A DNA stretch of 15,282 nucleotides from JASFUX01 sp050050115. Lineage in GTDB: Bacteria; Pseudomonadota; Alphaproteobacteria; Caulobacterales; Maricaulaceae. The notes under the pieces are model-generated. The model was not told where the DNA came from. It did not search any database and saw only the letters and a program-made list of their open reading frames with translations. Below are positions 8,705 to 15,282 of this stretch, in pieces (position 1 is the first letter of the stretch; each line of letters starts with the position of its first letter). The stretch covers positions 1 to 15,282 of the forward strand of contig JASFUX010000055.1 in the NCBI GenBank assembly GCA_050050115.1, written 5' to 3'. A program made the position numbers and the translations under genes.

Positions 8705-9475
8705 CTACTCGCCTTCGATGTCAATGTAGTCGAGCACGAAAGACGGATCGCATTCGTAAGGATAGATGTGCGCGCCTTCGTGCTTGGTCCAGCCGAGCAC
8801 CCGCACGCCCCGGTTGTGCAGCGACTGAGGATCTTCGAACTCCTGGGTGGCGACGATCGACTGGCCGTCGTCCGACAGGCGGAAACGCTCGATCAGGTGC
8901 ATGTCCTCGCTGTGGAAGAGGCCATTGTTGGTGATCGTCGCAGGCGAAAGATGCGTCGTGTCGATGACGAGCACGTCGCCCTCCCAATGGCCGACCGAGT
9001 GGCCGGTCTTCGAGTGCGGCGCGTTCGCGGGAGGATGATCGCGGCCGTCCATGAAAACGACGCGCACCATGTCGAAGAACTCCAGCTTGATGACGATCAG
9101 CTCCGTGCCTTGATAGATCTCCATCGGGAACGGCCCCTGCATCGCGTAGACGATCGAGGGCGGCTGGCAGGCGAGACTCAGCGTCATGTCGTCCCGCGGC
9201 TCCCACGCCTCGGCGACCGCAAGCGCCTCAGCCGTCGGCTCGAGCCCGCCGTACTCGCCCTTGGGCAGCTCGGCCGCCCCGGCGTCGGGCACGACGACCG
9301 TGTTCGGCGCGACCATCTCCATGAGCCCTGGATCGGGCTCGGGCAAAGGCCGCGAGAGGTCCCAGAAGCCCGAGAAGTCCGGCCGCTCTTCTTGCGCCGC
9401 AGCGGGCGCGAGGGCGAACGATGCGATCGCTAGGGCGGCGGCGGCGGCGAGCGCGCTCGTGTTCCGTCGCTTCAT
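8705..9475 (-). CDS. Exported protein of unknown function with GHSVGHWEGD motif
   Basis: From the ATG at 9475 the product is 256 residues. That start is preferred because GAGGGAGCAGG lies just upstream and the protein then begins MKRRN followed by a hydrophobic Ala-rich signal peptide, probably cleaved near residue 27 (APAAAQ). An in-frame ATG at 9526 would add 17 residues and put the ribosome-binding site inside the gene. The mature part begins PDFSGFWDLS and contains FMDGRDHP (about 141-148) and GHSVGHWEGDVLVIDTTHL (158-176), a pattern I recognise from a family of exported or periplasmic proteins of unknown function that often accompany DUF6152 proteins. Two Cys residues (about 103 and 242) could form a disulfide. 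It lies 43 bp after the DUF6152 gene and 44 bp before matB on the same strand, so the genes may share a transcript. No enzymatic activity can be assigned. Confidence 0.8.
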   Translation of the reverse strand: MKRRNTSALAAAAALAIASFALAPAAAQEERPDFSGFWDLSRPLPEPDPGLMEMVAPNTVVVPDAGAAELPKGEYGGLEPTAEALAVAEAWEPRDDMTLSLACQPPSIVYAMQGPFPMEIYQGTELIVIKLEFFDMVRVVFMDGRDHPPANAPHSKTGHSVGHWEGDVLVIDTTHLSPATITNNGLFHSEDMHLIERFRLSDDGQSIVATQEFEDPQSLHNRGVRVLGWTKHEGAHIYPYECDPSFVLDYIDIEGE

Positions 9476-9480
9476 TTCGA

Positions 9481-9491
9481 CCTGCTCCCTC
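9481..9491 (-). promoter_or_regulatory. Ribosome-binding site that decides the 9475 start
   Basis: On the minus strand GAGGGAGCAGG lies immediately upstream of the ATG at 9475, with GGGAG 9 nt from the start codon. It favours this ATG over the two in-frame upstream ATGs at 9526 and 9496. Confidence 0.6.
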
Positions 9492-9518
9492 GTCATAGCT
9501 TGCAGCCGGCGCAACCGC

Positions 9519-9905
9519 TCAATCATCTTCGTAGGAAAACTCTCCGCCCACGGCCGAGCCGTCGGCGCGGGTGACGGAGCGTAGGCGGATGAGGTTCGCG
9601 CCGTCCTTGGCCGGCCAGCCGACCATGGTGATGGTCTCGCCGACCGTGATGCTGTCGCGGTCCCAGCCGCGCCGCCGCAGGATCACCGGCGCGGTGGTCT
9701 CGGCCTTCCATTCCTCGATCTCGCCGGCGTCGTTCTGCGCCTCGATGGTGATCGAGCCATGGGGGTTGGAAAACCGGAACTCGGTGACGACGCCGGTGAC
9801 GGAGATCGTCTCGGTCGCCTCGTAGAAGACTGCAAAAGAGTGATGGCCGAGCGCCGCCCCTCCGGCCGCCATGACGAGCACCAAAGCCGCTGCAATCGCG
9901 CGCAT
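9519..9905 (-). CDS. Small exported DUF6152-type protein
   Basis: A 128-residue protein with a signal peptide (MRAIAAALVLVMAAGGAALG, cleaved at about residue 20) followed at once by HHSFAVFY. The short mature domain has the pattern VTGVVTEFRFSNPHGSITIE, EEWKAET and an Arg-rich segment before the last strands (TITMVGWPAKDG, then IRLRSV). This HHS/F-x-N-P-H/VxG arrangement is what I recall for the DUF6152 family, which has no established function. A strong AGGAGG sits 6 nt upstream of the ATG. It is the first gene of a same-strand run (unknown exported protein, matB, PPTase), with 43 bp to the next gene. Because it is exported while matB and the PPTase are cytoplasmic, a direct role in lipid synthesis is uncertain and the arrangement may be coincidental. 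Confidence 0.85.
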   Translation of the reverse strand: MRAIAAALVLVMAAGGAALGHHSFAVFYEATETISVTGVVTEFRFSNPHGSITIEAQNDAGEIEEWKAETTAPVILRRRGWDRDSITVGETITMVGWPAKDGANLIRLRSVTRADGSAVGGEFSYEDD

Positions 9906-9973
9906 GAGACCCTCCTCCCCTCATCTCGCGCCCATGACATCGTGCGTGCATTTCGGCGCGAGGCTGGAGGAGG

Positions 9974-10003
9974 ACTATTCACCAAACGGCGCTAGGCATG
10001 CAA
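9974..10003 (-). promoter_or_regulatory. Candidate sigma-70-like promoter for the DUF6152-to-PPTase run
   Basis: On the minus strand TTGCAT (9998-10003) and AATAGT (9974-9979) are separated by 18 bp, in the 121-bp gap between the CoA-transferase stop and the DUF6152 start. The match to consensus is partial (3/6 and 4/6). This is the best candidate I can see for starting a transcript through matB and the PPTase. Confidence 0.3.
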
Positions 10004-10026
10004 CGCCCGCCCGCGGAGGCCGCTGC

Positions 10027-11193
10027 TCAGCTCTCGAAATCCTCAAGGCCGTTGTGCTGGCCGAGCTTGGGCGGCGCCTTCGCTTGCGCCGGCGTCGCGG
10101 ACATCCGCACCGGAAAGCCGACCAGCTTCACCTCATCGCCCGACGCAAGCGCGAGGTCCTTCACCAGATCCCGCGCCTGAACCTGCGGATCTGCAAAGAC
10201 GCCGTCGATCGTATTGATCGGACCGCAGGGGACGTAGGCCGACTCGAGCTCGCTCATCCATTCGGCGACGGGGCGCTCGGTGACGATATCGGCGATGATG
10301 GAGACGAGCGTGCGCCGATTGGCCACCCTGTCGCGGTTGGTCGCGAAGCGTTCGTCCTCGGCGAGCTGCCGCCGCCCGAGGACGCGACATAGATCCTTAA
10401 ACTGACGGTCGTTTCCGACCGCAATGATAAGGTGTCCGTCGAGCGCCTTGAACGCCTGATAAGGCACGATGTTCGGATGGGCGTTGCCAAGGCGCTCCGG
10501 AACTTCGTCGGAAAGAAGATAGTTCGTCGCCTGGTTGGCGAGCATGGCGACCTGGCAGTCGAGCAGCGCCGAGTCGATGTACTGGCCCTCTCCGGTTTGA
10601 TCGCGATGCCTGAGCGCCGCGAGCACCGCCACCGCCGAGTACATCCCCGTGAACAGATCCGCGACGGCGACGCCAACCTTCTGCGGCCCGCCGCCGGGTA
10701 GGTCGTCGGCCTCCCCGGTGATGCTCATCAGGCCTCCCATGCCTTGGAGCAGGAAGTCGTAACCCGCGCGATGCGAGAACGGGCCGGTCTGTCCGAACCC
10801 GGTGATCGAGCAATAGATCAGCTTGGGATTGACCGCCTTCAGGGACTCGTAGTCCAGGCCGTACTTCTTCAGTCCACCGACTTTGTAGTTCTCGACCAAA
10901 ACGTCGGCTTTCGCGGCCAGCTTGCGCAGCAGCGCCTGGCCCTCCGGGTCGGCGATATCGACCTCGATCGACTTCTTGCCGCGGTTGGCGGACAGGAAGT
11001 AGCCGGCGACGCCGGACTCCGTGAACGGCGGGCCCCAGGTGCGCGTGTCGTCGCCGGCGCCAGGCCGCTCGACTTTGATCACTTCCGCGCCGAGATCGGC
11101 GAAGATCTGGGTCGCCCAAGGCCCGGCGAGAATGCGGCTGAGGTCGAGCACCTTCAGGTTCGAAAGCGCGCCGGGAGAGCTGGCGTCGGGCAT
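10027..11193 (-). CDS. Class III CoA-transferase (CaiB/BaiF family)
   Basis: A 388-residue cytoplasmic enzyme expected to move CoA between a CoA thioester and a free carboxylic acid. Supporting features: the N-terminal LDLSRILAGPWATQIFADLGAEVIKVERP (about 16-44), NRGKKSIEVDI (70-80), ADVLVENYKVGGLKKYGLDY (about 96-115), and the catalytic Asp in VGVAVADLFTGMYS (Asp179). VPYQAFKALDGHLIIAVGND and a C-terminal PPKLGQHN are also typical. Length and motifs fit formyl-CoA, succinyl-CoA or dicarboxylate CoA-transferases, but the substrate pair cannot be read from the sequence. The Shine-Dalgarno upstream of 11193 is weak. It ends 121 bp before the DUF6152 gene on the same strand and is divergent from the large exported redox protein. 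If it used malonate it would complement matB, but nothing in the sequence shows that. Confidence 0.92.
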   Translation of the reverse strand: MPDASSPGALSNLKVLDLSRILAGPWATQIFADLGAEVIKVERPGAGDDTRTWGPPFTESGVAGYFLSANRGKKSIEVDIADPEGQALLRKLAAKADVLVENYKVGGLKKYGLDYESLKAVNPKLIYCSITGFGQTGPFSHRAGYDFLLQGMGGLMSITGEADDLPGGGPQKVGVAVADLFTGMYSAVAVLAALRHRDQTGEGQYIDSALLDCQVAMLANQATNYLLSDEVPERLGNAHPNIVPYQAFKALDGHLIIAVGNDRQFKDLCRVLGRRQLAEDERFATNRDRVANRRTLVSIIADIVTERPVAEWMSELESAYVPCGPINTIDGVFADPQVQARDLVKDLALASGDEVKLVGFPVRMSATPAQAKAPPKLGQHNGLEDFES

Positions 11194-11334
11194 GGCTGGA
11201 ATCCCGTGGTTAAGGGCGCAGAAGAGCGGCCTGCAGAACGATGCGCACGCCTATTGGACGGCGGGGAAAACCGCAAGCGCGGCGCTTGGTCCCGGCGCGC
11301 GGTCGAGGCGTCCGCAGCCGCGTCTCGCCACCCG

Positions 11335-11354
11335 GCCGGCGCCCGGGCGCCGGC
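11335..11354. repeat. Perfect 20-bp GC palindrome
   Basis: The left arm GCCGGCGCCC (11335-11344) is the exact reverse complement of the right arm GGGCGCCGGC (11345-11354), with no spacer. No T-run follows on either strand, so it is not a classic terminator. It may be a protein-binding dyad, or only a by-product of high GC content. Confidence 0.75.
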
Positions 11355-11405
11355 GCTTCGTCCCCCGTCCAGTCCGGCGGCCGCCCGCGCGGGCCGAAGG
11401 CGGCC

Positions 11406-11422
11406 GACCGTCACTGACGGTC
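11406..11422. promoter_or_regulatory. Candidate operator: 8-bp perfect dyad with 1-nt centre
   Basis: GACCGTCA (11406-11413) and TGACGGTC (11415-11422) are exact reverse complements around one central base. The dyad lies about 30 bp upstream of a promoter-like TTGAAG/TACACT pair. That placement suits binding of a dimeric regulator, possibly an activator, but no regulator gene is present in the window. Confidence 0.4.
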
Positions 11423-11452
11423 CGGGTTCTTGCGAGCGCTTCTTTTAACTCA

Positions 11453-11482
11453 TTGAAGTTACAAAGAATATTCGCTTACACT
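11453..11482 (+). promoter_or_regulatory. Candidate promoter for the exported redox protein
   Basis: TTGAAG (11453-11458) and TACACT (11477-11482) are 18 bp apart in the AT-richer part of the gap; each matches 4/6 of the sigma-70 consensus. A lone TATAGT at 11577-11582 has no good -35 partner at 17 bp and is the alternative. The choice is uncertain. Confidence 0.35.
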
Positions 11483-11615
11483 GCGAACGGAGCAACGACT
11501 TTCGATTCGCCATGCCAGACCGCATGAGCGGGAGGTTAAATTTCCTCAAGGTGAAGCAAACCGCGGCATTCTGCGTTATAGTGGGAACGCTGTTTACTGA
11601 TCGGACCTTGTCTCT

Positions 11616-11622
11616 GGGGAGG
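11616..11622 (+). promoter_or_regulatory. Ribosome-binding site for the 11630 start
   Basis: GGGGAGG ends 7 nt before the ATG at 11630, and the protein read from there starts with a clean signal peptide. Together these fix the start. Confidence 0.7.
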
Positions 11623-11629
11623 TGCGCCT

Positions 11630-13690
11630 ATGCGCCGATTGCTCACTAGTGTCGCTGCTGCGGCTTTGATCGCCACGCCGTCCTTGGCGTACGTCGACGA
11701 CTTCCAGCTCGTCGACCAGAATCGCGACGCTCATCATCTCTATTATCACGCGGACGCCCCCGCGATCGTCATCATGACGACCGGCAACGGCTGTCCGATC
11801 GCGCGGCTCGCCGGGCCGATGCTGCAAGAGATCCGCGACCAGTACGCGGATCAGGGCGTCGAGTTCTTCTTGCTGAACGCCAACACCCAGGACACTCGCG
11901 ACGCGGTGCGCCAGGAAGCTGAGCTGTTCGGCATCGACCTGCCGATCCTGATGGACGAAACCCAGCTCATCGCCGAATCGCTCGGCGTCGAGCGGACGGG
12001 CGAGGTCTTCGTGATCGAGCCGTCCAAGGGCTGGGAAGTCGTCTACCATGGTCCGATCGACGACCGGCTGACCTATGAGCGTCAGCGCGAGGTCGCTAAC
12101 GAGACTTGGCTGATCGACGCGCTCGACAGCGTGCTCGCCGGCGAAGAGGTCGAAGTCGCGGAAGTCCAGGATAGCCCCGGCTGCCTGATCAACTTCCTGA
12201 ACGACGATCCCGAAGTTCACGCGCAAATCTCCTACAGCCACGACGTGGCGCCGGTTCTTTCGGAGAACTGCGCGACCTGCCACGCGCCGGGCGGCATCGG
12301 CCCGTTCGCGATGGACAGCTATGAAACGGTCCGCGGCTATGCGCCGATGATCCGCGAGGTCATCCGCACCGACCGCATGCCGCCGTACTTCCCCGACGCG
12401 CATGAAGGCGTCGCCATTCAGAACGACAACGAGCTGACCACCGCAGAAATCCAGACGATCGTGCACTGGATCGAAGCGGGCGCCGAACGCGGCGAAGGCC
12501 CGGACTACTTGGCCGAGCACTTCGCGCCGGTCGAGGAATGGCCGCTGGGCACGCCGGACTACATCGTCGAGATCCCGGCGTTCACGATCCCGGCGTCGGG
12601 CATCATCGAGTATCAGAACCCGGTCGTCGCCAATACGCTTGAAGAAGGCGTCTGGCTGCGCGCAACGCACGTGCGTCCGGGCAGCCTGCAGGGCGTCCAC
12701 CACGTCACCAGCGGCTACATCCCGCCGCGCGGCGACGCGGCCGCCGAGCTCGACCCGATCGAGCAGAACCTGCCGAGCGGTTCGGTGGGCAGCTATACGC
12801 CGGGTCAAAACCCGCAGCCGTTCGCCGATCAAGTCGGCACCTATCTGGCGCCGGGCGGCTCGTTCCGCTTCTCGATGCACTACACGACGTTCGGCCGCGA
12901 AGAAGTCGACCACACCCAAGTCGGCCTCTACTTCCACGACGAGCCGCCGATGTACATCAAGCGCAGCTCGGTGATCGGCGACTCGACCTTCGCGATCCCG
13001 CCGGGCGACGCGGAGTACGTGGAGACCTCCTACATGGTCTTCCCGGCCGATGCGGAGATCTACACGCTCTATCCGCATGCCCACTATCGCGGCAAGCACG
13101 TCGAGCTGACGATCCGCTATCCGGACGGCTCTGAAGAGGTCCTGCTCTCGCTGCCGAAGTACGACTTCAACTGGCAGCGCGACTACGATCCGGTCGAACC
13201 GATCCAGGTGCCCGCCGGCTCGCGTCTGATCGTTGAATGGACGTACGACAACTCCGAAGGCAACTGGGCCAACCCGAATGCGCAAGCCACCGTGCTGCCG
13301 GGCGATCAGACTTTCGAAGAGATGATGTACTTCCGCATCAACTACCGTTGGCTCGAAGAGACCCGGGACAACATCACGAACTATACGCAGATCATGCAGT
13401 CCGACCGCGGCTTCGCGTCGCTCGACGACAACGTCAACGATCTGCTCGAGCCGCAGGAAATCGTCGGCGTGAACAACATGTGGCTGGCGGCCGACTTCGC
13501 CAGCTTCGACGCCAACGACGACGGCGGCCTCAACCGCGACGAGTACGCCGCGGCGCAGGAACTCCGTCCGGCGAGCAGCCGCGGCTTCAGCCGTCGGCGT
13601 CCCGAAGGCCTCGACGAGTTCGGCGATGTCGAAGTCGACAACGGCCGCCCGACGGCGAGCGCCTCGGACACCAGCGCCGGCGACGAATAG
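11630..13690 (+). CDS. Exported redoxin - cytochrome c - PHM-like copper monooxygenase - EF-hand protein
   Basis: A 686-residue protein with a signal peptide (1-20, cut after PSLA). Residues about 21-175 form a thioredoxin-like redoxin domain with a single Cys in GNGCPIAR (Cys55), not a CxxC pair. NCATCHAPGG (213-222) is a CxxCH haem c site (Cys214, Cys217, His218). Residues about 300-580 resemble the copper type II, ascorbate-dependent (PHM/DBM) monooxygenase fold. Every ligand class can be placed: HH (357-358) and His417 in FSMHYTT for one copper, and YPHAHYRG (His483, His485) plus Met565 in FEEMMYF for the other. Near the C-terminus are two EF-hand-like loops, LDDNVNDLLEPQE (598-610) and DANDDGGLNRDE (627-638), then an acidic disordered tail. 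It probably works in the periplasm as a haem/copper oxidoreductase. The substrate is unknown. It appears monocistronic, with its own RBS and terminator. Confidence 0.85.
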   Translation: MRRLLTSVAAAALIATPSLAYVDDFQLVDQNRDAHHLYYHADAPAIVIMTTGNGCPIARLAGPMLQEIRDQYADQGVEFFLLNANTQDTRDAVRQEAELFGIDLPILMDETQLIAESLGVERTGEVFVIEPSKGWEVVYHGPIDDRLTYERQREVANETWLIDALDSVLAGEEVEVAEVQDSPGCLINFLNDDPEVHAQISYSHDVAPVLSENCATCHAPGGIGPFAMDSYETVRGYAPMIREVIRTDRMPPYFPDAHEGVAIQNDNELTTAEIQTIVHWIEAGAERGEGPDYLAEHFAPVEEWPLGTPDYIVEIPAFTIPASGIIEYQNPVVANTLEEGVWLRATHVRPGSLQGVHHVTSGYIPPRGDAAAELDPIEQNLPSGSVGSYTPGQNPQPFADQVGTYLAPGGSFRFSMHYTTFGREEVDHTQVGLYFHDEPPMYIKRSSVIGDSTFAIPPGDAEYVETSYMVFPADAEIYTLYPHAHYRGKHVELTIRYPDGSEEVLLSLPKYDFNWQRDYDPVEPIQVPAGSRLIVEWTYDNSEGNWANPNAQATVLPGDQTFEEMMYFRINYRWLEETRDNITNYTQIMQSDRGFASLDDNVNDLLEPQEIVGVNNMWLAADFASFDANDDGGLNRDEYAAAQELRPASSRGFSRRRPEGLDEFGDVEVDNGRPTASASDTSAGDE

Positions 13691-13728
13691 CCGACGTCAA
13701 AACCCGAGACTTCGGTCTTAAACAGCAG

Positions 13729-13759
13729 CGCCCCGGCCGAAAGGCCGGGGCGTTTTTTT
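13729..13759 (+). terminator. Strong intrinsic terminator of the exported redox gene
   Basis: A perfect 10-bp stem, CGCCCCGGCC (13729-13738) with GGCCGGGGCG (13743-13752), closes a GAAA tetraloop and is followed by seven T (13753-13759). It lies 38 bp after the stop codon at 13690. Confidence 0.95.
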
Positions 13760-13807
13760 GCGCCGCTGCTGAAACGAGGCCCGCCGCGCGGGCCGCGCAA
13801 ACGGCTC

Positions 13808-13847
13808 AGATCGCCGCGCGCGAAATCGGAATCGCACGCGGCGATCT
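13808..13847. repeat. 11-bp perfect inverted repeat, possible recF-side terminator hairpin
   Basis: AGATCGCCGCG (13808-13818) and CGCGGCGATCT (13837-13847) are exact reverse complements with an 18-nt loop. It lies downstream of recF on the minus strand. Only a short T stretch follows, so it would be a weak intrinsic terminator at best. Confidence 0.55.
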
Positions 13848-13861
13848 AGCATATTGATGTC

Positions 13862-13906
13862 GCATCGCTTTTGCGAAAAACCGGCATCCACTTTTTCGCG
13901 CGATGC
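13862..13906. repeat. Alphaproteobacterial-type intergenic palindromic element
   Basis: Left arm GCATCGC (13862-13868) plus GCGAAAAA (13873-13880) pairs with TTTTTCGCGCGATGC (13892-13906). This gives a 15-bp stem with a 4-nt bulge (TTTT) and an 11-nt loop (CCGGCATCCAC). The GCGAAAAACCGG...CCACTTTTTCGC pattern resembles, from memory, dispersed palindromes between genes in many alphaproteobacteria. It ends one base before the recF stop triplet (13908) and may help end recF transcription. Confidence 0.6.
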
Positions 13907-13907
13907 T

Positions 13908-15110
13908 TTAGCGCGGCTCGACCCGACCTTCGCTCACCTCGAAGCGCTGAGCGCGATCGCCGAAGGCCTCGAACAGCTCGGCGTCCGTGCCCGACATCCA
14001 GACCTGCACGCCGAGCGCCAGCAATTCTTCGGCGAGGGCCGCGCGGCGGGCGCGATCAAGGTGCGCCGCCGCTTCGTCGAGGAGCAAGAGCGCCAGCCCC
14101 TCGCCCCGATGCGCGCCGAGCGCCCGGGCGTGCGCGAGCGCCAGACCGACGAGCAGCGCCTTCTGCTCGCCCGTCGAGCATTCCCCCGCCGGCATCGCCT
14201 TGACCCGGTGACGCGCGGCGAAGTCGGTGCGATGCGGTCCGGTGAGCGCGCGGCCCGCGCGCCCGTCGCGCCGCCGCGCCTCGGCGAGCGCCGCGGCGAA
14301 AGCCTGTTCGGCCGCCGCCGCGTCCTCGAGCGCGAACGGCGCAACCTCGCTGCTCGCAGCGCCGCGATCGGCGTCCGCCTCGATGAGGGTCAGGTCCGCT
14401 TTGGGAAAGGCGCCGTCCGGCCGCTCGTCGATCTCGGCCTGCAGCCGCGCAACGATCTCCGCGCGCGCGCGCGCCAGCGCAACGCCGCGGGCGGCCATCT
14501 CGGCCTCCAGGCCTTCAAGCCACGCCGGATCGCGCGCGCCCTCCTCAAGCAGGCGGCTGCGCTCGCGCATCGCTTTCTCGTAGCGCGAGGCGTTGAGGCC
14601 GTGGTCGGGATGAAGCGCGAGAACCAGCCGGTCGAAGAACTTCAGCCGCTCGCCGCGCGGCCCGGCGAAGATCCGATCCTGCGCCGGGGTCGCCCAGGTC
14701 ACCCGCGCAAGCGCGCCAAGCTCGTTCTGAGCGGCGGGCGCGCCGTTCAAGCGCGTGAGCTTGCGACTGGGCGCGGCCGGATCCTGACCGACTCCGACCC
14801 GTTGCACGCCGCCCGGCAAGGCGAGGTCGGCGGAAACCGACCAGGCCGTGGAACCAAGCTCGGCGGTTTTCACGCCCGAGCCGGCGGCCTCCTCGCTGCG
14901 CAGCGCGATCTCTTCGACGCTGGCGCGACGCATGCCGCGACCCGGCGCGAGCATCGAGACCGCTTCGAGCAAATTGGTCTTGCCCGCCCCGTTCGCGCCG
15001 TAGAGCGCCACCGGACGCGCGTCGAGCGTCAGTTCCGCCTCGGGGTAGTTGCGAAAGCACGTCAGCCGCAGGGCGGAGATGTGAGGCGAATCGTCTGTCA
15101 TCGCCGCCAT
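13908..15110 (-). CDS. recF: RecF, DNA repair and replication-fork ATPase
   Basis: A 400-residue SMC/ABC-like ATPase that, with RecO and RecR, loads RecA onto gapped single-stranded DNA. Visible motifs: the N-terminal ISALRLTCFRNYPEAEL (11-27), Walker A GANGAGKT (38-45), RxxLNG-type segment KLTRLNG (117-123), FFDRLVLALHPDH (158-170), GPHRTDF (291-297), ABC signature STGEQKALL (312-320) and Walker B LLLLDEAAAHLD (341-352). The length is slightly above the usual 360-390. The ATG at 15110 is preferred over one three codons inward because AGGGAG lies upstream with about 7 nt spacing. In many bacteria recF follows dnaN and precedes gyrB. Here neither is visible, and the gene converges on the exported redox protein, so it is detached from gyrB at least on this side. 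Confidence 0.95.
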   Translation of the reverse strand: MAAMTDDSPHISALRLTCFRNYPEAELTLDARPVALYGANGAGKTNLLEAVSMLAPGRGMRRASVEEIALRSEEAAGSGVKTAELGSTAWSVSADLALPGGVQRVGVGQDPAAPSRKLTRLNGAPAAQNELGALARVTWATPAQDRIFAGPRGERLKFFDRLVLALHPDHGLNASRYEKAMRERSRLLEEGARDPAWLEGLEAEMAARGVALARARAEIVARLQAEIDERPDGAFPKADLTLIEADADRGAASSEVAPFALEDAAAAEQAFAAALAEARRRDGRAGRALTGPHRTDFAARHRVKAMPAGECSTGEQKALLVGLALAHARALGAHRGEGLALLLLDEAAAHLDRARRAALAEELLALGVQVWMSGTDAELFEAFGDRAQRFEVSEGRVEPR

Positions 15111-15282
15111 TCTCGCGCTCCCTAACCCTCGGCGCCAGACCCGCGGGCTGTGGGAGTCGGACGCCGATCGGTAGTGGATCGCATAACCAAAGCTTAGATG
15201 GCCGCCGGCGCGCCGGTGCTGTAGAGAGGCTCCTACCGAGAACGCCCGAGGAACGGGCGCGGGTCGCGGCGACCGAAACGAA
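15111..15282. other. Non-coding region upstream of recF, to the window edge
   Basis: No supported coding region is visible, and no dnaN 3' end reads into recF. It contains a 12-bp perfect palindrome CCGGCGCGCCGG (15205-15216). Near the edge are two small adjacent hairpins, CGCCCG/CGGGCG (15243-15259) and GGTCG/CGACC (15262-15274). The recF promoter should be here, but I could not pick a convincing -35/-10 pair. Confidence 0.5.

Larger units (their letters stand above)
11194..11629. other. Divergent intergenic region (436 bp)
   Basis: This gap separates the minus-strand CoA-transferase from the plus-strand exported redox protein, so it should hold both promoters. Its left part (to about 11400) is very GC-rich and carries a 20-bp perfect palindrome (11335-11354). 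A second dyad lies at 11406-11422. From about 11435 the base composition becomes clearly more AT-rich, which suits promoter DNA. No supported coding region was found. Confidence 0.7.

Noticed and set aside
8678..9433. Plus-strand open frame of 251 codons antisense to the exported protein gene
   Set aside because: The minus strand has a ribosome-binding site, signal peptide and family motif; the plus frame has none.
11577..11582. TATAGT as the -10 of the redox gene promoter
   Set aside because: No reasonable -35 lies 16-18 bp upstream, so it was kept only as an alternative to the 11453-11482 pair.
11594..13285. Minus-strand open frame of 563 codons across the redox protein gene
   Set aside because: It mirrors a gene with signal peptide, CxxCH and copper ligands on the plus strand; its own translation shows no recognisable domain.
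13854..15125. Plus-strand open frame of 423 codons covering recF
   Set aside because: RecF on the minus strand has Walker A, signature and Walker B motifs. The opposite frame is compositionally biased and starts in a palindromic repeat.
15205..15274. Small hairpins near the right edge as a structured RNA gene
   Set aside because: The stems are short and GC-driven, and I recognise no known RNA consensus in the visible part.

Overview
This is a GC-rich window with alphaproteobacterial character. The lineage call is an inference. It rests on base composition, the gene families present, and an intergenic palindrome next to recF whose arm and loop sequence resembles repeats common in alphaproteobacterial genomes. 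No rRNA, tRNA, CRISPR array or transposase gene was seen.

Layout. Positions 1-5820 (+) hold the 3' part of a giant gene for a polyunsaturated-fatty-acid-type (Pfa) lipid/polyketide synthase subunit. It is cut by the left window edge. The order is chain-length-factor half, acyltransferase, Ala/Pro linker, two FabA-type double-hotdog dehydratases, one PKS-type dehydratase and an unassigned tail. A GNAT-family acyltransferase gene (5817-6434, +) overlaps its stop codon by ATGA. Converging on it and overlapping its 3' end by 17 bp is a minus-strand run: a Sfp-type phosphopantetheinyl transferase (6418-7143), a MatB-like malonyl-CoA synthetase (7140-8660), an exported protein of unknown function (8705-9475) and a small exported DUF6152-type protein (9519-9905). 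The reading order of that run is DUF6152, unknown, matB, PPTase. Further right on the same strand is a class III (CaiB/BaiF) CoA-transferase (10027-11193). A 436-bp intergenic region then carries two strong dyads and an AT-richer promoter-like stretch. It leads to a large exported plus-strand protein (11630-13690) that joins a redoxin domain, a c-type haem site, a PHM-like dicopper monooxygenase core and EF-hand loops. A strong intrinsic terminator follows at 13729-13759. The minus-strand recF (13908-15110) ends just beyond two inverted repeats. The last 172 bp are non-coding as far as I can see.

How the parts fit together. The left half reads as a secondary-lipid locus. MatB can make the malonyl-CoA extender, the PPTase can arm the carrier proteins (expected on a subunit outside the window), and the Pfa subunit provides acyl loading and dehydration. 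The coupled GNAT enzyme is a candidate for moving the finished acyl chain onto an amine or alcohol acceptor. The myxobacterial Pfa3 subunit, as I recall it, ends in a fused glycerol-phosphate acyltransferase. Here no such motif is visible, and a separate GNAT gene sits in that place. The final product cannot be read from the window.
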